NCBI RefSeq assembly: GCF_030811555.1
Contig: NZ_JAUSQZ010000001.1
Coordinates: 7,995,241-8,059,240, forward strand
DNA from: Kineosporia succinea
Lineage (GTDB): Bacteria; Actinomycetota; Actinomycetes; Actinomycetales; Kineosporiaceae
DNA: 64,000 nt
Direction: 5' to 3'
Shown: piece after piece, positions 1 to 19,378 of the stretch
Position numbering within the stretch: position 1 is the first letter of the stretch
How the letters are laid out: each line of letters opens with the position of its first letter
Program-made: the position numbers and the translations under genes
The notes under the pieces: model-generated
Seen by the model: only the letters and a program-made list of their open reading frames with translations
Told to the model about the DNA's origin: nothing
Databases searched by the model: none

Positions 1-1506
1 GGTCTGCGGGTCGATGCCCGCGGGCCCGGACGGCAGGCCCTCCTCCTCGAGAGAGGGCGCCTGGTCGAGGATCTCGCCGGTGGCGTGGTCGACCGAGGGC
101 TCCTTCTCGTCGAGCATCCGGCGGAAGCGCCGGGTGATGACCTCACGGATCGAGGCGACGTCGTCGGAGCTGCCCTCGGCGAGACTCTTGATGGTGAACT
201 TGCGGTACTCGGACTTCTTGGCCAGCCCGTCTTCGAAGACCACCATCGAGGCGACCACGTTGGACCCCTGGATGTGCGAGATGTCGTAACACTCGATGCG
301 CAGCGGGGCCTCGGGCAGGTCGAGCGCCTCCTGGATCTCCTGCAGGGCCTTCGAGCGGGTGGTGAGATCGCCCGCCCGGCGCGTCTTGTGCAGGGTGAGG
401 GCCTGGCCGGCGTTGCGGGCCACGGTCTCCATCAGGGTGCGCTTGTCACCGCGCTGCGGCACCCGCACCTCGACCCGGGAGCCGCGCAGCCCGGCCAGCC
501 AGCTCTCCACCTCGTCGAGCGCCGGCGGCTCGGTGGGCACCAGCACCTCGCGCGGCACCGCCTCACCGTTCGCGTCGCCGTAGACCTGCTGCAGGAGGTG
601 CTCGACCAGGTCGGCCCGGGTCACGTCCTCGACCTTCTCGACCACCCAGCCGCGCTGCCCCCGGATGCGCCCGTCGCGCACGTGGAACACCTGCACCGCG
701 GCCTCGAGCTCGTCGTCGGCGAGCGCGAACACATCGGCGTCGGTGCCGTCGGCGAGCACCACGGCGTTCTTCTCCATGGCCCGGGACAGGGCCTGGATGT
801 CGTCGCGCAGGCGGGCGGCCTGCTCGAACTCCAGTTCCTCGGAGGCGCGCAGCATGTCGCGCTCGAGGCGCTTGACGTAGCGGTCGGTCTTGCCGCCCAT
901 GAAGTCGCAGAAGTCGTCGGCCAGGCGGCGGTGCTGCTCGGGCGTGACCTTGCCGACGCAGGGCGCCGAGCACTTGTCGATGTAGCCGAGCAGGCAGGGG
1001 CGCCCGACCTGACCGGCCCGCTTGAACACGCCGTTGCTGCAGGTGCGCACCGGGAACACCCGCAGCAGCAGGTCGACGGTCTCGCGGATGGCCCAGGCGT
1101 GCGCGTAGGGCCCGAAGTAGCGCGTGCCCTTGCGTTTCGCCCCGCGCATCACCTGCACCCGGGGGAACTCGTCGCCCATGGTCACGGCCAGGTAGGGGTA
1201 CGACTTGTCGTCGCGGTACTTCACGTTGAACCGAGGGTCGTACTCCTTGATCCAGGAGTACTCCAGCTGCAGCGCCTCGACCTCGGTGTTCACCGTGGTC
1301 CACTCCACGCTGGCCGCGGTGAACACCATGGTCTGGGTGCGGGGGTGCAGCCCGGCCGGATCGGCGAAGTACGAGTTCAGCCGCTGCCGCAGGCTCTTGG
1401 CCTTGCCGACGTAGATGACCCGGCCGGAGGCCTCGCGGAACCGGTAGACGCCCGGTTGCTCGGGAATGGTGCCGACAGCCGGTCGGTACGTCGATGGATC
1501 AGCCAC
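1..1506 (-). CDS. uvrC: UvrABC excinuclease subunit C, 5' part (runs off left edge)
   Basis: This is the nuclease subunit of nucleotide excision repair, which makes the 3' and 5' incisions around a lesion handed over by UvrB. Reading leftwards from a GTG at 1506, 502 codons stay open to the edge of the window. The N-terminus ([23 protein letters not shown]) is typical of actinobacterial UvrC. A GIY-YIG domain follows ([16 protein letters not shown], residues about 15-90), then the Cys-rich [15 protein letters not shown] segment, and a UVR helix pair near residues 195-235 ([14 protein letters not shown]) that contacts UvrB. The C-terminal RNase H-like and HhH domains lie outside the window. 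The GTG sits 6 bases after a TAGGGT -10 hexamer, so the mRNA is probably leaderless and the promoter is PafBC-type. The stop of the upstream aminopeptidase gene is only about 10 bases away. Confidence 0.96.
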   Translation of the reverse strand, partial: MADPSTYRPAVGTIPEQPGVYRFREASGRVIYVGKAKSLRQRLNSYFADPAGLHPRTQTMVFTAASVEWTTVNTEVEALQLEYSWIKEYDPRFNVKYRDDKSYPYLAVTMGDEFPRVQVMRGAKRKGTRYFGPYAHAWAIRETVDLLLRVFPVRTCSNGVFKRAGQVGRPCLLGYIDKCSAPCVGKVTPEQHRRLADDFCDFMGGKTDRYVKRLERDMLRASEELEFEQAARLRDDIQALSRAMEKNAVVLADGTDADVFALADDELEAAVQVFHVRDGRIRGQRGWVVEKVEDVTRADLVEHLLQQVYGDANGEAVPREVLVPTEPPALDEVESWLAGLRGSRVEVRVPQRGDKRTLMETVARNAGQALTLHKTRRAGDLTTRSKALQEIQEALDLPEAPLRIECYDISHIQGSNVVASMVVFEDGLAKKSEYRKFTIKSLAEGSSDDVASIREVITRRFRRMLDEKEPSVDHATGEILDQAPSLEEEGLPSGPAGIDPQT

Positions 1507-1515
1507 ACCACAACC

Positions 1516-3936
<2,421 letters not shown>

Positions 3937-4090
3937 GATGGTCCACTCCCCGGTTCTGTCGCCGACTGCGTTCCGGTACAGACGCTTTCACGGGCCGGGC
4001 AGCAGATCCAGGGTGAAGGGCCACGCGGATTGTCCGGAATCCGGCCGACCAACTCCCGGCAGCGGCAAACAATCCGCGATCAACCACCTC
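3937..4090. other. Spacer between the two aminopeptidase genes
   Basis: A 154-base gap with no coding sequence. It contains the ribosome binding site (GGGGAG) of copy 1 and is long enough for a promoter of its own. I could not place convincing -35/-10 hexamers or a strong hairpin in it. Confidence 0.5.
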
Positions 4091-6484
<2,394 letters not shown>

Positions 6485-6578
6485 GAGCGTTCCTCTCCCC
6501 CGGTTCCCCTGTGTCGGGCGTACCGCCCGCACCCTGTCACGTCCGCCCCGCACCCCGCCAGGGTCAGCCCCGCCAAGA

Positions 6579-6601
6579 TTGTCGGACCCTCACTCTACGG
6601 T
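6579..6601 (+). promoter_or_regulatory. PafBC-type DNA-damage promoter upstream of MFS exporter
   Basis: The plus strand reads TTGTCGGAC, 8 bases, TACGGT. It matches TTGTCRGTG-N8-TANNNT except at the last two bases of the first box, as the polA copy does. A transcript starting about 7 bases downstream would have a leader of about 35 bases before the GTG at 6643. The match is based on the motif alone. Confidence 0.55.
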
Positions 6602-6642
6602 GTTCCCGACATACCGGACACGAATGACGGGGACCTTCACAC

Positions 6643-7866
6643 GTGACCACCACGACCACGAAAGAACCTCTGCCGCAGTCCTATCGGCTGTGGGTCAGCG
6701 GTGCCGTGATCTCGATCCTGGGCAACGGGGTGCTCTACTTCGCGCTGGGCTGGACGGCCACCGGGCACAGCGGGGCACTGGCCGGGCTGGTGCTCACCGC
6801 CGTCAACGTGCCGCGGGCCCTGTTCCTGCTCGTCGGCGGCGTGCTCGGCGACCGCGTGGGCGCGCGGCGGGTGATGATCACCGGAGACGCCGTGATGATC
6901 GGGGTCTGCCTGCTGTTCGCGCTGGTGCTGCACCTGTCCGGGCCCGCGGTGTGGGTGCTGCTGGCCACCGGGCTGGTGCTCGGGGTGGTCGACGCGTTCT
7001 ACCTGCCCGCCTCCGGCAGCATGCCGCGCCTGCTGGTGCCCCCGGAGCAGTTGCCGCGGGCGCTGGGGCTGCGCCAGGCCGGGGCTCAGGTGGCAGGTCT
7101 GGTGGCCGGGCCCCTCGGCGGCCTGCTGGTGGTCACCGTGGGCCTGGCCGGGGTGCTGCTCCTCGACGCGCTGACGTTCGCCGTGGTCCTCGCCGTCCTG
7201 CTGGTGATCCGGCCGCTGAGCTCCGCGTCGGGAGCCGGGCCCGGCGGCGTGCATGGCGGTATGGGTGGCGGCATCGCGGCGGCGGCGCTCGACGGTCTGC
7301 GCATTGGCCTGGCCGATCCGGTGCTGCGCACCGTGCTGCTGCTCACCGGCGCGTTCGGGGGCCTGCTGCTGCCCGCCTTCTCGATCCTGGTGCCGCTGCT
7401 GGCGCGCGAGCACGACTGGGACGCGCGCGCGGCCGGCCTGGTGATCGGGGCCCAGGCGCTGGGCACGATCGTGGTCGCGCTCGTCGTCGCGCGGCAGGGT
7501 GCCCACCGGCGGGCGGGCCTGGCGGTGGCCGGGGCCACGGTGACGGCCGCGCTGGGCCTGGCGGTCATGGCCGCGTCCGGCAGCACGGGGCCGGCCGTGG
7601 CCGGAGCGGCGGTCTGCGGCGTGGGCTCCGGCCTGTTCGCCGGGCACGCCTCCCCCACGATCCTGAGTGCCACGCCCAGCACCCACCTCTCCCGGGTGCA
7701 GGCCATGCTCGTGCTGGTGCAGACGGTGACGCTGCTGGTGACGAACAACGTCGTCGGCGGGCTCGCCGACACGGTGGGCGCCACCACGATGACCGTCCTG
7801 TGCGCGGCCCTGCTGCTGGGCAGCGGTCTGCTCGCCCTGAGCTCGAAGACGTTCCGGGCGGTGTGA
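6643..7866 (+). CDS. MFS family transporter (drug/metabolite exporter type)
   Basis: Integral membrane secondary transporter of 407 residues with about 12 hydrophobic segments and a central loop near residues 190-205 (SSASGAGPGG). The cytoplasmic loop after helix 2 carries the MFS motif A pattern GDRVGARRVMI (near residues 68-78). The family resembles enterobactin/macrolide exporters; the substrate cannot be read from sequence. The start is GTG at 6643, because an in-frame stop lies at 6625. GGGGA is placed 9 bases upstream. The gene is divergent from the aminopeptidases and has a DNA-damage-type promoter, which would suit an efflux pump for DNA-damaging compounds (inference). Confidence 0.88.
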   Translation: MTTTTTKEPLPQSYRLWVSGAVISILGNGVLYFALGWTATGHSGALAGLVLTAVNVPRALFLLVGGVLGDRVGARRVMITGDAVMIGVCLLFALVLHLSGPAVWVLLATGLVLGVVDAFYLPASGSMPRLLVPPEQLPRALGLRQAGAQVAGLVAGPLGGLLVVTVGLAGVLLLDALTFAVVLAVLLVIRPLSSASGAGPGGVHGGMGGGIAAAALDGLRIGLADPVLRTVLLLTGAFGGLLLPAFSILVPLLAREHDWDARAAGLVIGAQALGTIVVALVVARQGAHRRAGLAVAGATVTAALGLAVMAASGSTGPAVAGAAVCGVGSGLFAGHASPTILSATPSTHLSRVQAMLVLVQTVTLLVTNNVVGGLADTVGATTMTVLCAALLLGSGLLALSSKTFRAV

Positions 7867-7902
7867 TCCCGATGACGTCACCGCGATCCGGCCCGGTGCA
7901 CG

Positions 7903-7938
7903 CGCTGTCCCGGCCGCTGTCCCGGCCGCTGTCCCGGC
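7903..7938. repeat. Short 12-base tandem repeat (CTGTCCCGGCCG, 3 copies)
   Basis: Three consecutive units of CTGTCCCGGCCG, the last with one change, sit between the convergent MFS and phosphotransferase genes. I see no function for it. Confidence 0.7.
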
Positions 7939-7958
7939 TGGTCTCCCTCCGGGTCTCC

Positions 7959-8909
7959 CTACTGCCGGTAGCGGGGCTGCTCGAGGCGCTGCCGCAGCCA
8001 CGCCAGCGCCGCGTGGCCCTGCTGAGCCTGGAACCGGCGCACGCCGGGCACGTTCTTCGGCGCGGGCAGGGTCGAGCTGTACAGGAAGTAGCCCGCCAGG
8101 CCCGCCAGCACGGCGTCGACGTCGGCCGGGGCGGCGTCCCGGGCCGGCCCGAAGCGGGCCCACGCCCTCTCCGGGTCGACGCCACCGGCCGCCACCGCGC
8201 TGGGCAGCAGGAACAGCACGTCGCACCAGGCCGCGCCGACCGCGGCGTGCGGCCAGTCCACCACCACGACCTCCCCCGACGCCGTGAGCAGCAGGTTGTC
8301 GGCCCGGATGTCGCCGTGCAGCAGAGTGTTTCCCCGGGCTGCGGCGGGCGCGGCCAGCTCCAGGCCGACCAGCCGGTCCCCCTGCGACGCGGCCCAGGGA
8401 TCGAGCGCCGCCAGCGCGCCGGGGCCGGCGAGCGTGGCGAGCGAGCGCCAGCCGTGCCAGGTCTCCTCGATGTCCCGCACCAGCGACGGCGCGTCGGCCG
8501 GGGCGGGGGTGAGCAGGGTGGCCGTGCGCCCCAGTGCTTCGAGCACCCGGTCGAGGTCGTCGGCGCGCCAGGGCAGGGCCGGTTCGTGGCCGTCGACGTC
8601 CTCGAGCACCAGCAGCACCCAGTCGCCGTCGTCGTGCGCCCACAGCAGCCGGGGCGCCGGCGCGGCCTCGGGCAGATACCGCATGACGGCCAGTTCCCGC
8701 CGGTACATCCGGGGCGAGTCCGGGTTCCGTTCGGAGCCGACCGCCTTGACGAACACCCTCCGTCCGTCCCCGAGGGTCAGCCGCGAGGCCAGGCCCGGCG
8801 AGAAGCCGCTCGGCTGCGACGCCTCGTGCGCCACGTCGGTGCCGAACCAGGCGGTGGCCGCCTCCCGCACGTGCACCGGCAGGTCCCGCCACAGCAGTCT
8901 GGTGCTCAT
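7959..8909 (-). CDS. Phosphotransferase of the aminoglycoside phosphotransferase (APH) family
   Basis: Kinase-like cytoplasmic protein of 316 residues. Lys55 in VFVKAVG is the likely ATP-binding lysine. The Brenner motif HGDIRADN has the catalytic Asp200 and Asn205, and VVVDWP (Asp218) is the magnesium-binding DxD-like position. Most chromosomal members of this family in actinomycetes phosphorylate unknown small molecules rather than antibiotics, so resistance should not be assumed. It is convergent with the MFS gene with a gap of about 90 bases and divergent from metH. Confidence 0.88.
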   Translation of the reverse strand: MSTRLLWRDLPVHVREAATAWFGTDVAHEASQPSGFSPGLASRLTLGDGRRVFVKAVGSERNPDSPRMYRRELAVMRYLPEAAPAPRLLWAHDDGDWVLLVLEDVDGHEPALPWRADDLDRVLEALGRTATLLTPAPADAPSLVRDIEETWHGWRSLATLAGPGALAALDPWAASQGDRLVGLELAAPAAARGNTLLHGDIRADNLLLTASGEVVVVDWPHAAVGAAWCDVLFLLPSAVAAGGVDPERAWARFGPARDAAPADVDAVLAGLAGYFLYSSTLPAPKNVPGVRRFQAQQGHAALAWLRQRLEQPRYRQ

Positions 8910-9165
8910 GGTCTCGATGGTGCCCGCCCGGTGTCCCGGGCGCGCCTGGTTTTCCGCTCACCCCGACCACCCCGGTCACCCGGGCCACCCGGGCCACCCC
9001 GGATTCCGTCGGCGTCACCGGCGTCCCCGCCCCGACGCGTCCACCATTCGGACTCCACCGCGAGGCCGGCACCTGCGGAAGTGACCTGCGACTGGCGCCA
9101 TATCACCCCATTGGTCCCCCACGACTCGGCATCTCGGCCCTTACCTCGTAAACTTGTTGGTCGGC
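8910..9165. other. Intergenic region between APH gene and metH leader
   Basis: It holds a run of GGCCACCC/GGTCACCC repeats (about 8971-9000), one copy of the 16-base dispersed motif CCGACGCGTCCACCAT ending at 9047, and a likely metH -10 hexamer TAAACT at 9149-9154. No coding sequence is supported. Confidence 0.55.
9149..9154 (+). promoter_or_regulatory. Likely -10 element for the metH transcript
   Basis: TAAACT fits the actinobacterial TANNNT -10 pattern and would start transcription a few bases before the riboswitch-like helix at 9168. I see no clear -35. Confidence 0.4.
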
Positions 9166-9247
9166 CGCCGGTGAGAGGCGCTGCAACGGGCCCCGCCACG
9201 GGTGCCCGCCACGCTCACCGGAGGCTCCGTACAGCACAAGGGCGCCC
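9166..9247 (+). ncRNA. SAH (S-adenosylhomocysteine) riboswitch-like aptamer in the metH leader
   Basis: The leader forms a perfect 8-bp closing helix, CCGGTGAG (9168-9175) with CTCACCGG (9214-9221). Inside it are AGGCGCTGCAAC followed by a second helix, CGGGC (9187-9191) with GCCCG (9204-9208). Downstream, GCGCC near 9242-9246 can pair with GGCGC of the internal loop as a pseudoknot. This layout and the GCGCTGCAAC core match my recollection of the SAH riboswitch. That riboswitch turns on genes such as ahcY and metH when S-adenosylhomocysteine accumulates. The aptamer ends about 45 bases before the metH ATG, which fits control of ribosome access. A covariance-model search would settle it. Confidence 0.7.
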
Positions 9248-9289
9248 CTCTCAGAACGTGTCGAGTCCGTGTCGGAGTGGGGTTGCAGG

Positions 9290-12925
<3,636 letters not shown>

Positions 12926-12932
12926 AGACCTA

Positions 12933-12965
12933 CGGGGATGCCGGCTCGTTGCGCCGGCATCCCCG
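12933..12965 (+). terminator. Hairpin terminator after metH
   Basis: A perfect 13-bp inverted repeat, CGGGGATGCCGGC and its complement, around a 7-base loop begins 8 bases after the metH stop. There is no T-tract, as is usual in GC-rich actinobacteria. Confidence 0.75.
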
Positions 12966-13211
12966 GACTCCGGTCCGGTCACGGTGCCATCGGCGAATCA
13001 AACGTGATCACGGTCGCTTTCACGCCGGCGGCAGCGCTTCAGTGACCTTCAGTTGCCCGTCGTTCCAGTTCAGGCCAGACCTGAACGCCGTCAGCGTGGA
13101 TGCTGTCGGAACCCGATGTGCCGTCGCGCGGCATCGGGCATTCCGGGCGCGCACATCACGCGCCGACCATGGGTGCACCCCTTCCCTGCACGTACCGAGA
13201 GGTGCCCACCC

Positions 13212-13268
13212 ATGGAAATCCTGATCATTCTCCTGGTCATCTACGTGGTCTGGCAGTACTTCAAGTGA
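13212..13268 (+). CDS. Possible 18-residue hydrophobic membrane peptide
   Basis: ATG at 13212 opens an 18-codon frame encoding MEILIILLVIYVVWQYFK. This is one membrane-spanning stretch ending in an aromatic/lysine interface (WQYFK). GAGAGG lies about 9 bases upstream, a good Shine-Dalgarno position. The frame is open further upstream, but only the part from this ATG looks protein-like. Candidate roles are a small membrane regulator or a type I toxin-like peptide; the sequence proves neither. The surrounding 400 bases hold no other gene. Confidence 0.45.
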   Translation: MEILIILLVIYVVWQYFK

Positions 13269-13332
13269 GCCGGCCCTGACCACGGTTCGCTCTGACCACG
13301 GTTCGCCCTGACGGGCCGGACGCTCTTCAGCC

Positions 13333-13758
13333 TCAGGAGTTTCCGGCTTCTCCGTCCGGCAGACGCGTGAACACGCAGTCGTCCCCCGCCACCACGAGCT
13401 TCGTACCTTCGCTGCTGAGGGTCAGCACCTGCGTCGGGCGGTTCGCGTCGTCGGCGTCCAGCAGGTTTCCCTCGTCGTCGGTCTGTAGCCAGCGGCACTG
13501 GGCGACGACGTCGTCGCCGGCCGAGTAACGCCCCAGCTCGACGTCCTGGCCCACCACGTAACTGCCCGCTCCAATGGTGGACGCGGGGGTCGTCGCCGGG
13601 GTGTGCGTCTCGAACACCAGCGGCGAGCGGGTGGGCAAGGCCGAGTAACCATCCGCAGACGGGTTGCTCTCGCCCTGCGCTGGGCTGCCGGTGCAGCCGG
13701 TCAGCAGAACGCCACCGGCCACGAGGATGACGCCCGCACTGATCCGACGCGTGTTCAT
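13333..13758 (-). CDS. Putative secreted lipoprotein
   Basis: A 141-residue protein of unknown function. The start is the ATG at 13758 (MNTRRISAGVILVAGG), with AGGAGAG just upstream; a longer frame to 13815 has no start signal. The signal peptide ends in the lipobox LTGC, with Cys22 to be lipidated by Lgt. The mature part begins with a Ser/Thr/Pro-rich linker. The domain that follows reads VGQDVELGRYSAGDD...CRWLQ, resembling small actinobacterial exported domains of the type YxVGxDIxPGxY. Two cysteines in the mature domain (in AQCRWLQ and DDCVFT) could form a disulfide. Confidence 0.8.
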   Translation of the reverse strand: MNTRRISAGVILVAGGVLLTGCTGSPAQGESNPSADGYSALPTRSPLVFETHTPATTPASTIGAGSYVVGQDVELGRYSAGDDVVAQCRWLQTDDEGNLLDADDANRPTQVLTLSSEGTKLVVAGDDCVFTRLPDGEAGNS

Positions 13759-14057
13759 GCCTGCTCTCCTGTTTCGTGATGCCAGATCATGGCGGTGGCC
13801 ACGAGAAGGCGTCAACCGCGCCGGTTCTAGCTTGTTCCGGGTGAAACAGGCGCTTGCTCGGACGTCAGAGCGGTGGACGAAGCAGCCGTCCGCTCCCCGC
13901 TGGGGACCGGCAGGCTACGGCGCCACGCCCTGATAAGCCCTGGCTGCCGAGCACGGACGGACTGAACCCACCTGTCCGGTAGCCATCGAGGGTGCGGATT
14001 CTGGGTCGGTGACGGCTCGCGCGACGAGACCATCGGCCACCACGCAGTCGCAGTACC

Positions 14058-14191
14058 GGGTTCACACCCCCCGGCTCACACCCCCCGGGTTCACACCCCC
14101 GGCTCACACCCCCGGCTCACACCCCCGGCTCACACCCCCGGCTCACACCCCCGGCTCACACCCCCGGCTCACACCCCCGGCTCACACCCCC
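14058..14191. repeat. 13-base minisatellite, unit GGCTCACACCCCC
   Basis: Seven perfect units run from 14101 to 14191. Three diverged units (GGGTTCACACCCCC type) precede them from 14058. The array abuts the uvrA terminator, whose left arm also starts GGCTCAC, so the array may have grown by slippage from that arm. The unit length is not a multiple of three and no reading frame uses it. Confidence 0.92.
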
Positions 14192-14233
14192 GGCTCACCG
14201 TGCTGGTCGTGGTCACGACCAGCACGGTGAGCC
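14192..14233 (-). terminator. Long hairpin downstream of uvrA
   Basis: A perfect 20-bp inverted repeat (GGCTCACCGTGCTGGTCGTG and complement) with a 2-base centre. It lies 85 bases beyond the uvrA stop. In DNA form it is an almost perfect 42-base palindrome. Confidence 0.75.
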
Positions 14234-14247
14234 GAGATCGGTCGCTG

Positions 14248-14286
14248 TCCGATCCCGGCGTCCGATCTCGGCGTCCGATCCCGGCG
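14248..14286. repeat. Second 13-base tandem repeat, unit TCCGATCCCGGCG
   Basis: Three units (the middle one with a C-to-T change) plus a partial fourth lie between the uvrA hairpin and the uvrA stop codon. Confidence 0.8.
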
Positions 14287-14317
14287 TCCGATCAGCGACT
14301 TCGGATGGCGCCCACCG

Positions 14318-17449
<3,132 letters not shown>

Positions 17450-17456
17450 GCACGAC

Positions 17457-17479
17457 ACTCTAGGTGCCCCCACCGACAG
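17457..17479 (-). promoter_or_regulatory. PafBC-type DNA-damage promoter of uvrA
   Basis: The minus strand reads CTGTCGGTG, 8 bases, TAGAGT, then 7 bases, then the uvrA GTG. The layout is the same as for uvrC and uvrB. Confidence 0.85.
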
Positions 17480-17720
17480 TCTTCGCGTCGAACTGGCACA
17501 CCCGTTCGAACAGCCGCCCCGACCGGGTAGGAAAAGTCCGGGTTGCCCACCCGGGGCGACCGACGCGTCCACCATTGACAGCCCGAAAGCCGCAGCTGCG
17601 CACCTGCCCCGGCACCTCTGCCCGTTCTTGCCCATCGGACCCATGAACAACAACGCGACGTAGAACCCCGGCCACGCCCTGCGCCGACGGACCGGTCCGC
17701 GCCCGACGGGATGGCAGGGT

Positions 17721-18386
17721 ATGTCCATGGTCTACAACGGAGAAGTCACCCCCGGAGGACCCGCGGACGTCCGCGAGCTCCCCGACGCGGTGATCCGGAA
17801 GGCGAGCGTTTCGCCCCAGGACAACAACGCGTACCTGATCACGTGCCGGGCGACCGGGGACCAGTTGCTGATCGACGCCGCCGACGACGCCGAGCGCGTG
17901 AGCACGCTGATCGGCGAGGGTGGCGGACCGCTGCGCGGCATCGTCACCACGCACCAGCACTGGGACCACCACCGCGCCCTGGCCGAGATCGCCGAGGTCA
18001 CGAAGGCCCCGACGCTGGCCGGCGAGGACGACGCGGACGCCCTGCCGGTGAAGCCCGACGTGCGACTGCGGCACGGTGACACGGTGGCCGTGGGCGAGCT
18101 CACGCTCGACGTCGTGCACCTGCGCGGTCACACGCCCGGTTCGGTCACGCTGGTGCTGACCAGCCCCGACGGCAGCGTGCACGCTTTCACCGGGGACAGC
18201 CTGTTCCCGGGCGGAGTGGGTAAGACGTTCGACGGTGACGCCTTCAGCTCGCTGATCGGCGACGTGGAAGAGCGCCTGTTCAACGCCTATCCGGACGAGA
18301 CCTGGATCTACCCGGGCCACGGCAAGGACACCACGCTCGGCGCCGAGCGCCCGAGCCTGCCGCAGTGGCGCGAGCGCGGCTGGTGA
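17721..18386 (+). CDS. MBL-fold metallohydrolase (glyoxalase II-like)
   Basis: Cytoplasmic hydrolase of the metallo-beta-lactamase fold, 221 residues. Metal-binding motifs are THQHWDHH (HxHxDH), the histidine in RGHTPGS, the aspartate in FTGDSLF, and the final histidine in [13 protein letters not shown]. The pattern resembles glyoxalase II-type thioester hydrolases; the substrate is unknown. Either ATG at 17721 or ATG at 17727 could be used, with AGGG just before the first. It is divergent from uvrA, a neighbourhood I recall as common in actinobacteria. It does not share the uvrA promoter. Confidence 0.88.
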   Translation: MSMVYNGEVTPGGPADVRELPDAVIRKASVSPQDNNAYLITCRATGDQLLIDAADDAERVSTLIGEGGGPLRGIVTTHQHWDHHRALAEIAEVTKAPTLAGEDDADALPVKPDVRLRHGDTVAVGELTLDVVHLRGHTPGSVTLVLTSPDGSVHAFTGDSLFPGGVGKTFDGDAFSSLIGDVEERLFNAYPDETWIYPGHGKDTTLGAERPSLPQWRERGW

Positions 18387-18707
18387 AGTCTGCCGGTGCG
18401 GGCCGATTTCGACGGGTCCGCACCGGAACATCACCCGCCCCTCCCCCTGCACACCCTCGGCTCCTCAGCCGGCCGCGACCCCTCACAGCCCCATCGAACC
18501 CGACCCGTGGCTTGCCGATCGAATTGGGATAAGCACAATTCGTGTGTCATATTGCCGATCAGCCGGCCACAGAATCGGGTTGGGCGTGTCCGAGAGGACG
18601 AGGGCGCCACAGCGCTCGTACCGGCAGCTCGCGGCATCCGTCATCGACGGACGGTTGCCCGGCCTGCTCACACAGCTACAGTGTTCGCGTTGAGACGGGG
18701 CTCAGTG
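18387..18707. other. Intergenic region with AT-rich operator-like block and promoter
   Basis: Near 18512-18560 is a locally AT-rich block with an inverted repeat CGAATTG (18520-18526) / CAATTCG (18536-18542), flanked by direct repeats of TTGCCGATC (18512-18520 and about 18552-18560). Further right is the promoter of the coiled-coil gene. No coding sequence is evident. Confidence 0.5.
18655..18682 (+). promoter_or_regulatory. Promoter of the heptad-repeat gene
   Basis: TTGCCC (18655-18660), 16 bases, TACAGT (18677-18682). The start codon at 18708 follows a short leader containing ACGGGG. Confidence 0.5.
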
Positions 18708-19325
18708 ATGACAACACCGCACAACCGCATGGCGGCCGAAGAGCACGGATTACGGGTGGAGGGCGCTTCCGCCACCGATCCCGGGGGCTCGGTCGCAACC
18801 TTGGTGCGCTCGCACACCCGCATGCTGCAGGGGTTGCAAGAACAGCAGCACGGCCACGGGATCGTGCTTCGGGGCATCCGGGAACAGCAGAAACAGCACA
18901 CCCGGATGCTCATCGTTCACGGTGACACCCTGAATGAGCACACGGGCCTCCTGCGGCGCCTGCAGTCCGACGTCACGGTCCTCAAGACCGACGTGACCGA
19001 GCTCAAATCCGACGTCACTGTCCTGAAATCCGATGTCGCCGTGCTGAAAACGGACGTCTTCGAGCTCAAGACCGACGTCGCTGTTCTGAAGACGGATGTC
19101 GCCGAACTCAAGACCGACGTCACGGTACTCAAGACCGACGTCGCCGTCCTCAAGACCGACGTCGCCGAACTCAAAACCGATGTCTCGGAACTCAAGACCG
19201 ACGTCGCAGGCCTCAAGACCGACGTCGGCTCGCTCCGCTCCGAGATGCAGGAAATGCGCACCGGTCAGGAAAAGATCCTCAGCATGCTCACCACGCTCGT
19301 CACGGCGGTCAAGGTGAACCAGTAG
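18708..19325 (+). CDS. Heptad-repeat coiled-coil protein of unknown function
   Basis: A 205-residue cytoplasmic protein without signal peptide or membrane segment. After a Gln/His-rich N-terminal half, residues about 85-175 consist of 13 consecutive 7-residue units of the form L-K-T-D-V-x-x, alternating mainly between LKTDVAV and LKTDVAE. LRSEMQE follows, with a short amphipathic C-terminus (ILSMLTTLVTAV). Leucine falls at position d and valine at position a, a textbook parallel coiled coil about 13 nm long. The gene start is ATG 18708 (GTG 18705 is possible). I do not recognise a family with a known role; scaffold or tether is a guess. Confidence 0.8.
   Translation: MTTPHNRMAAEEHGLRVEGASATDPGGSVATLVRSHTRMLQGLQEQQHGHGIVLRGIREQQKQHTRMLIVHGDTLNEHTGLLRRLQSDVTVLKTDVTELKSDVTVLKSDVAVLKTDVFELKTDVAVLKTDVAELKTDVTVLKTDVAVLKTDVAELKTDVSELKTDVAGLKTDVGSLRSEMQEMRTGQEKILSMLTTLVTAVKVNQ
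18960..19232. repeat. 21-base in-frame tandem repeat inside the coiled-coil gene
   Basis: Thirteen units of 21 bases around CTCAAGACCGACGTCGCC encode the LKTDVxx heptads. Synonymous differences between units show the array is not freshly amplified throughout. Confidence 0.9.
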
Positions 19326-19378
19326 CAGCGCCGGACGGAGGGGCCAAACAGCACACGCCCCTCCGTCCCGCCCAGCAG

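Larger units (their letters stand above)
13759..14317. other. Intergenic region with two minisatellites and the uvrA terminator
   Basis: No protein-coding sequence is convincing. From left to right it holds about 300 bases without recognisable features, a ten-copy 13-base repeat (14058-14191), a 20-bp hairpin (14192-14233) and a three-copy 13-base repeat (14248-14286). Confidence 0.6.

Noticed and set aside
14058-14191. CRISPR array
   Set aside because: The 13-base units are contiguous without spacers and there are no cas genes, so this is a minisatellite.
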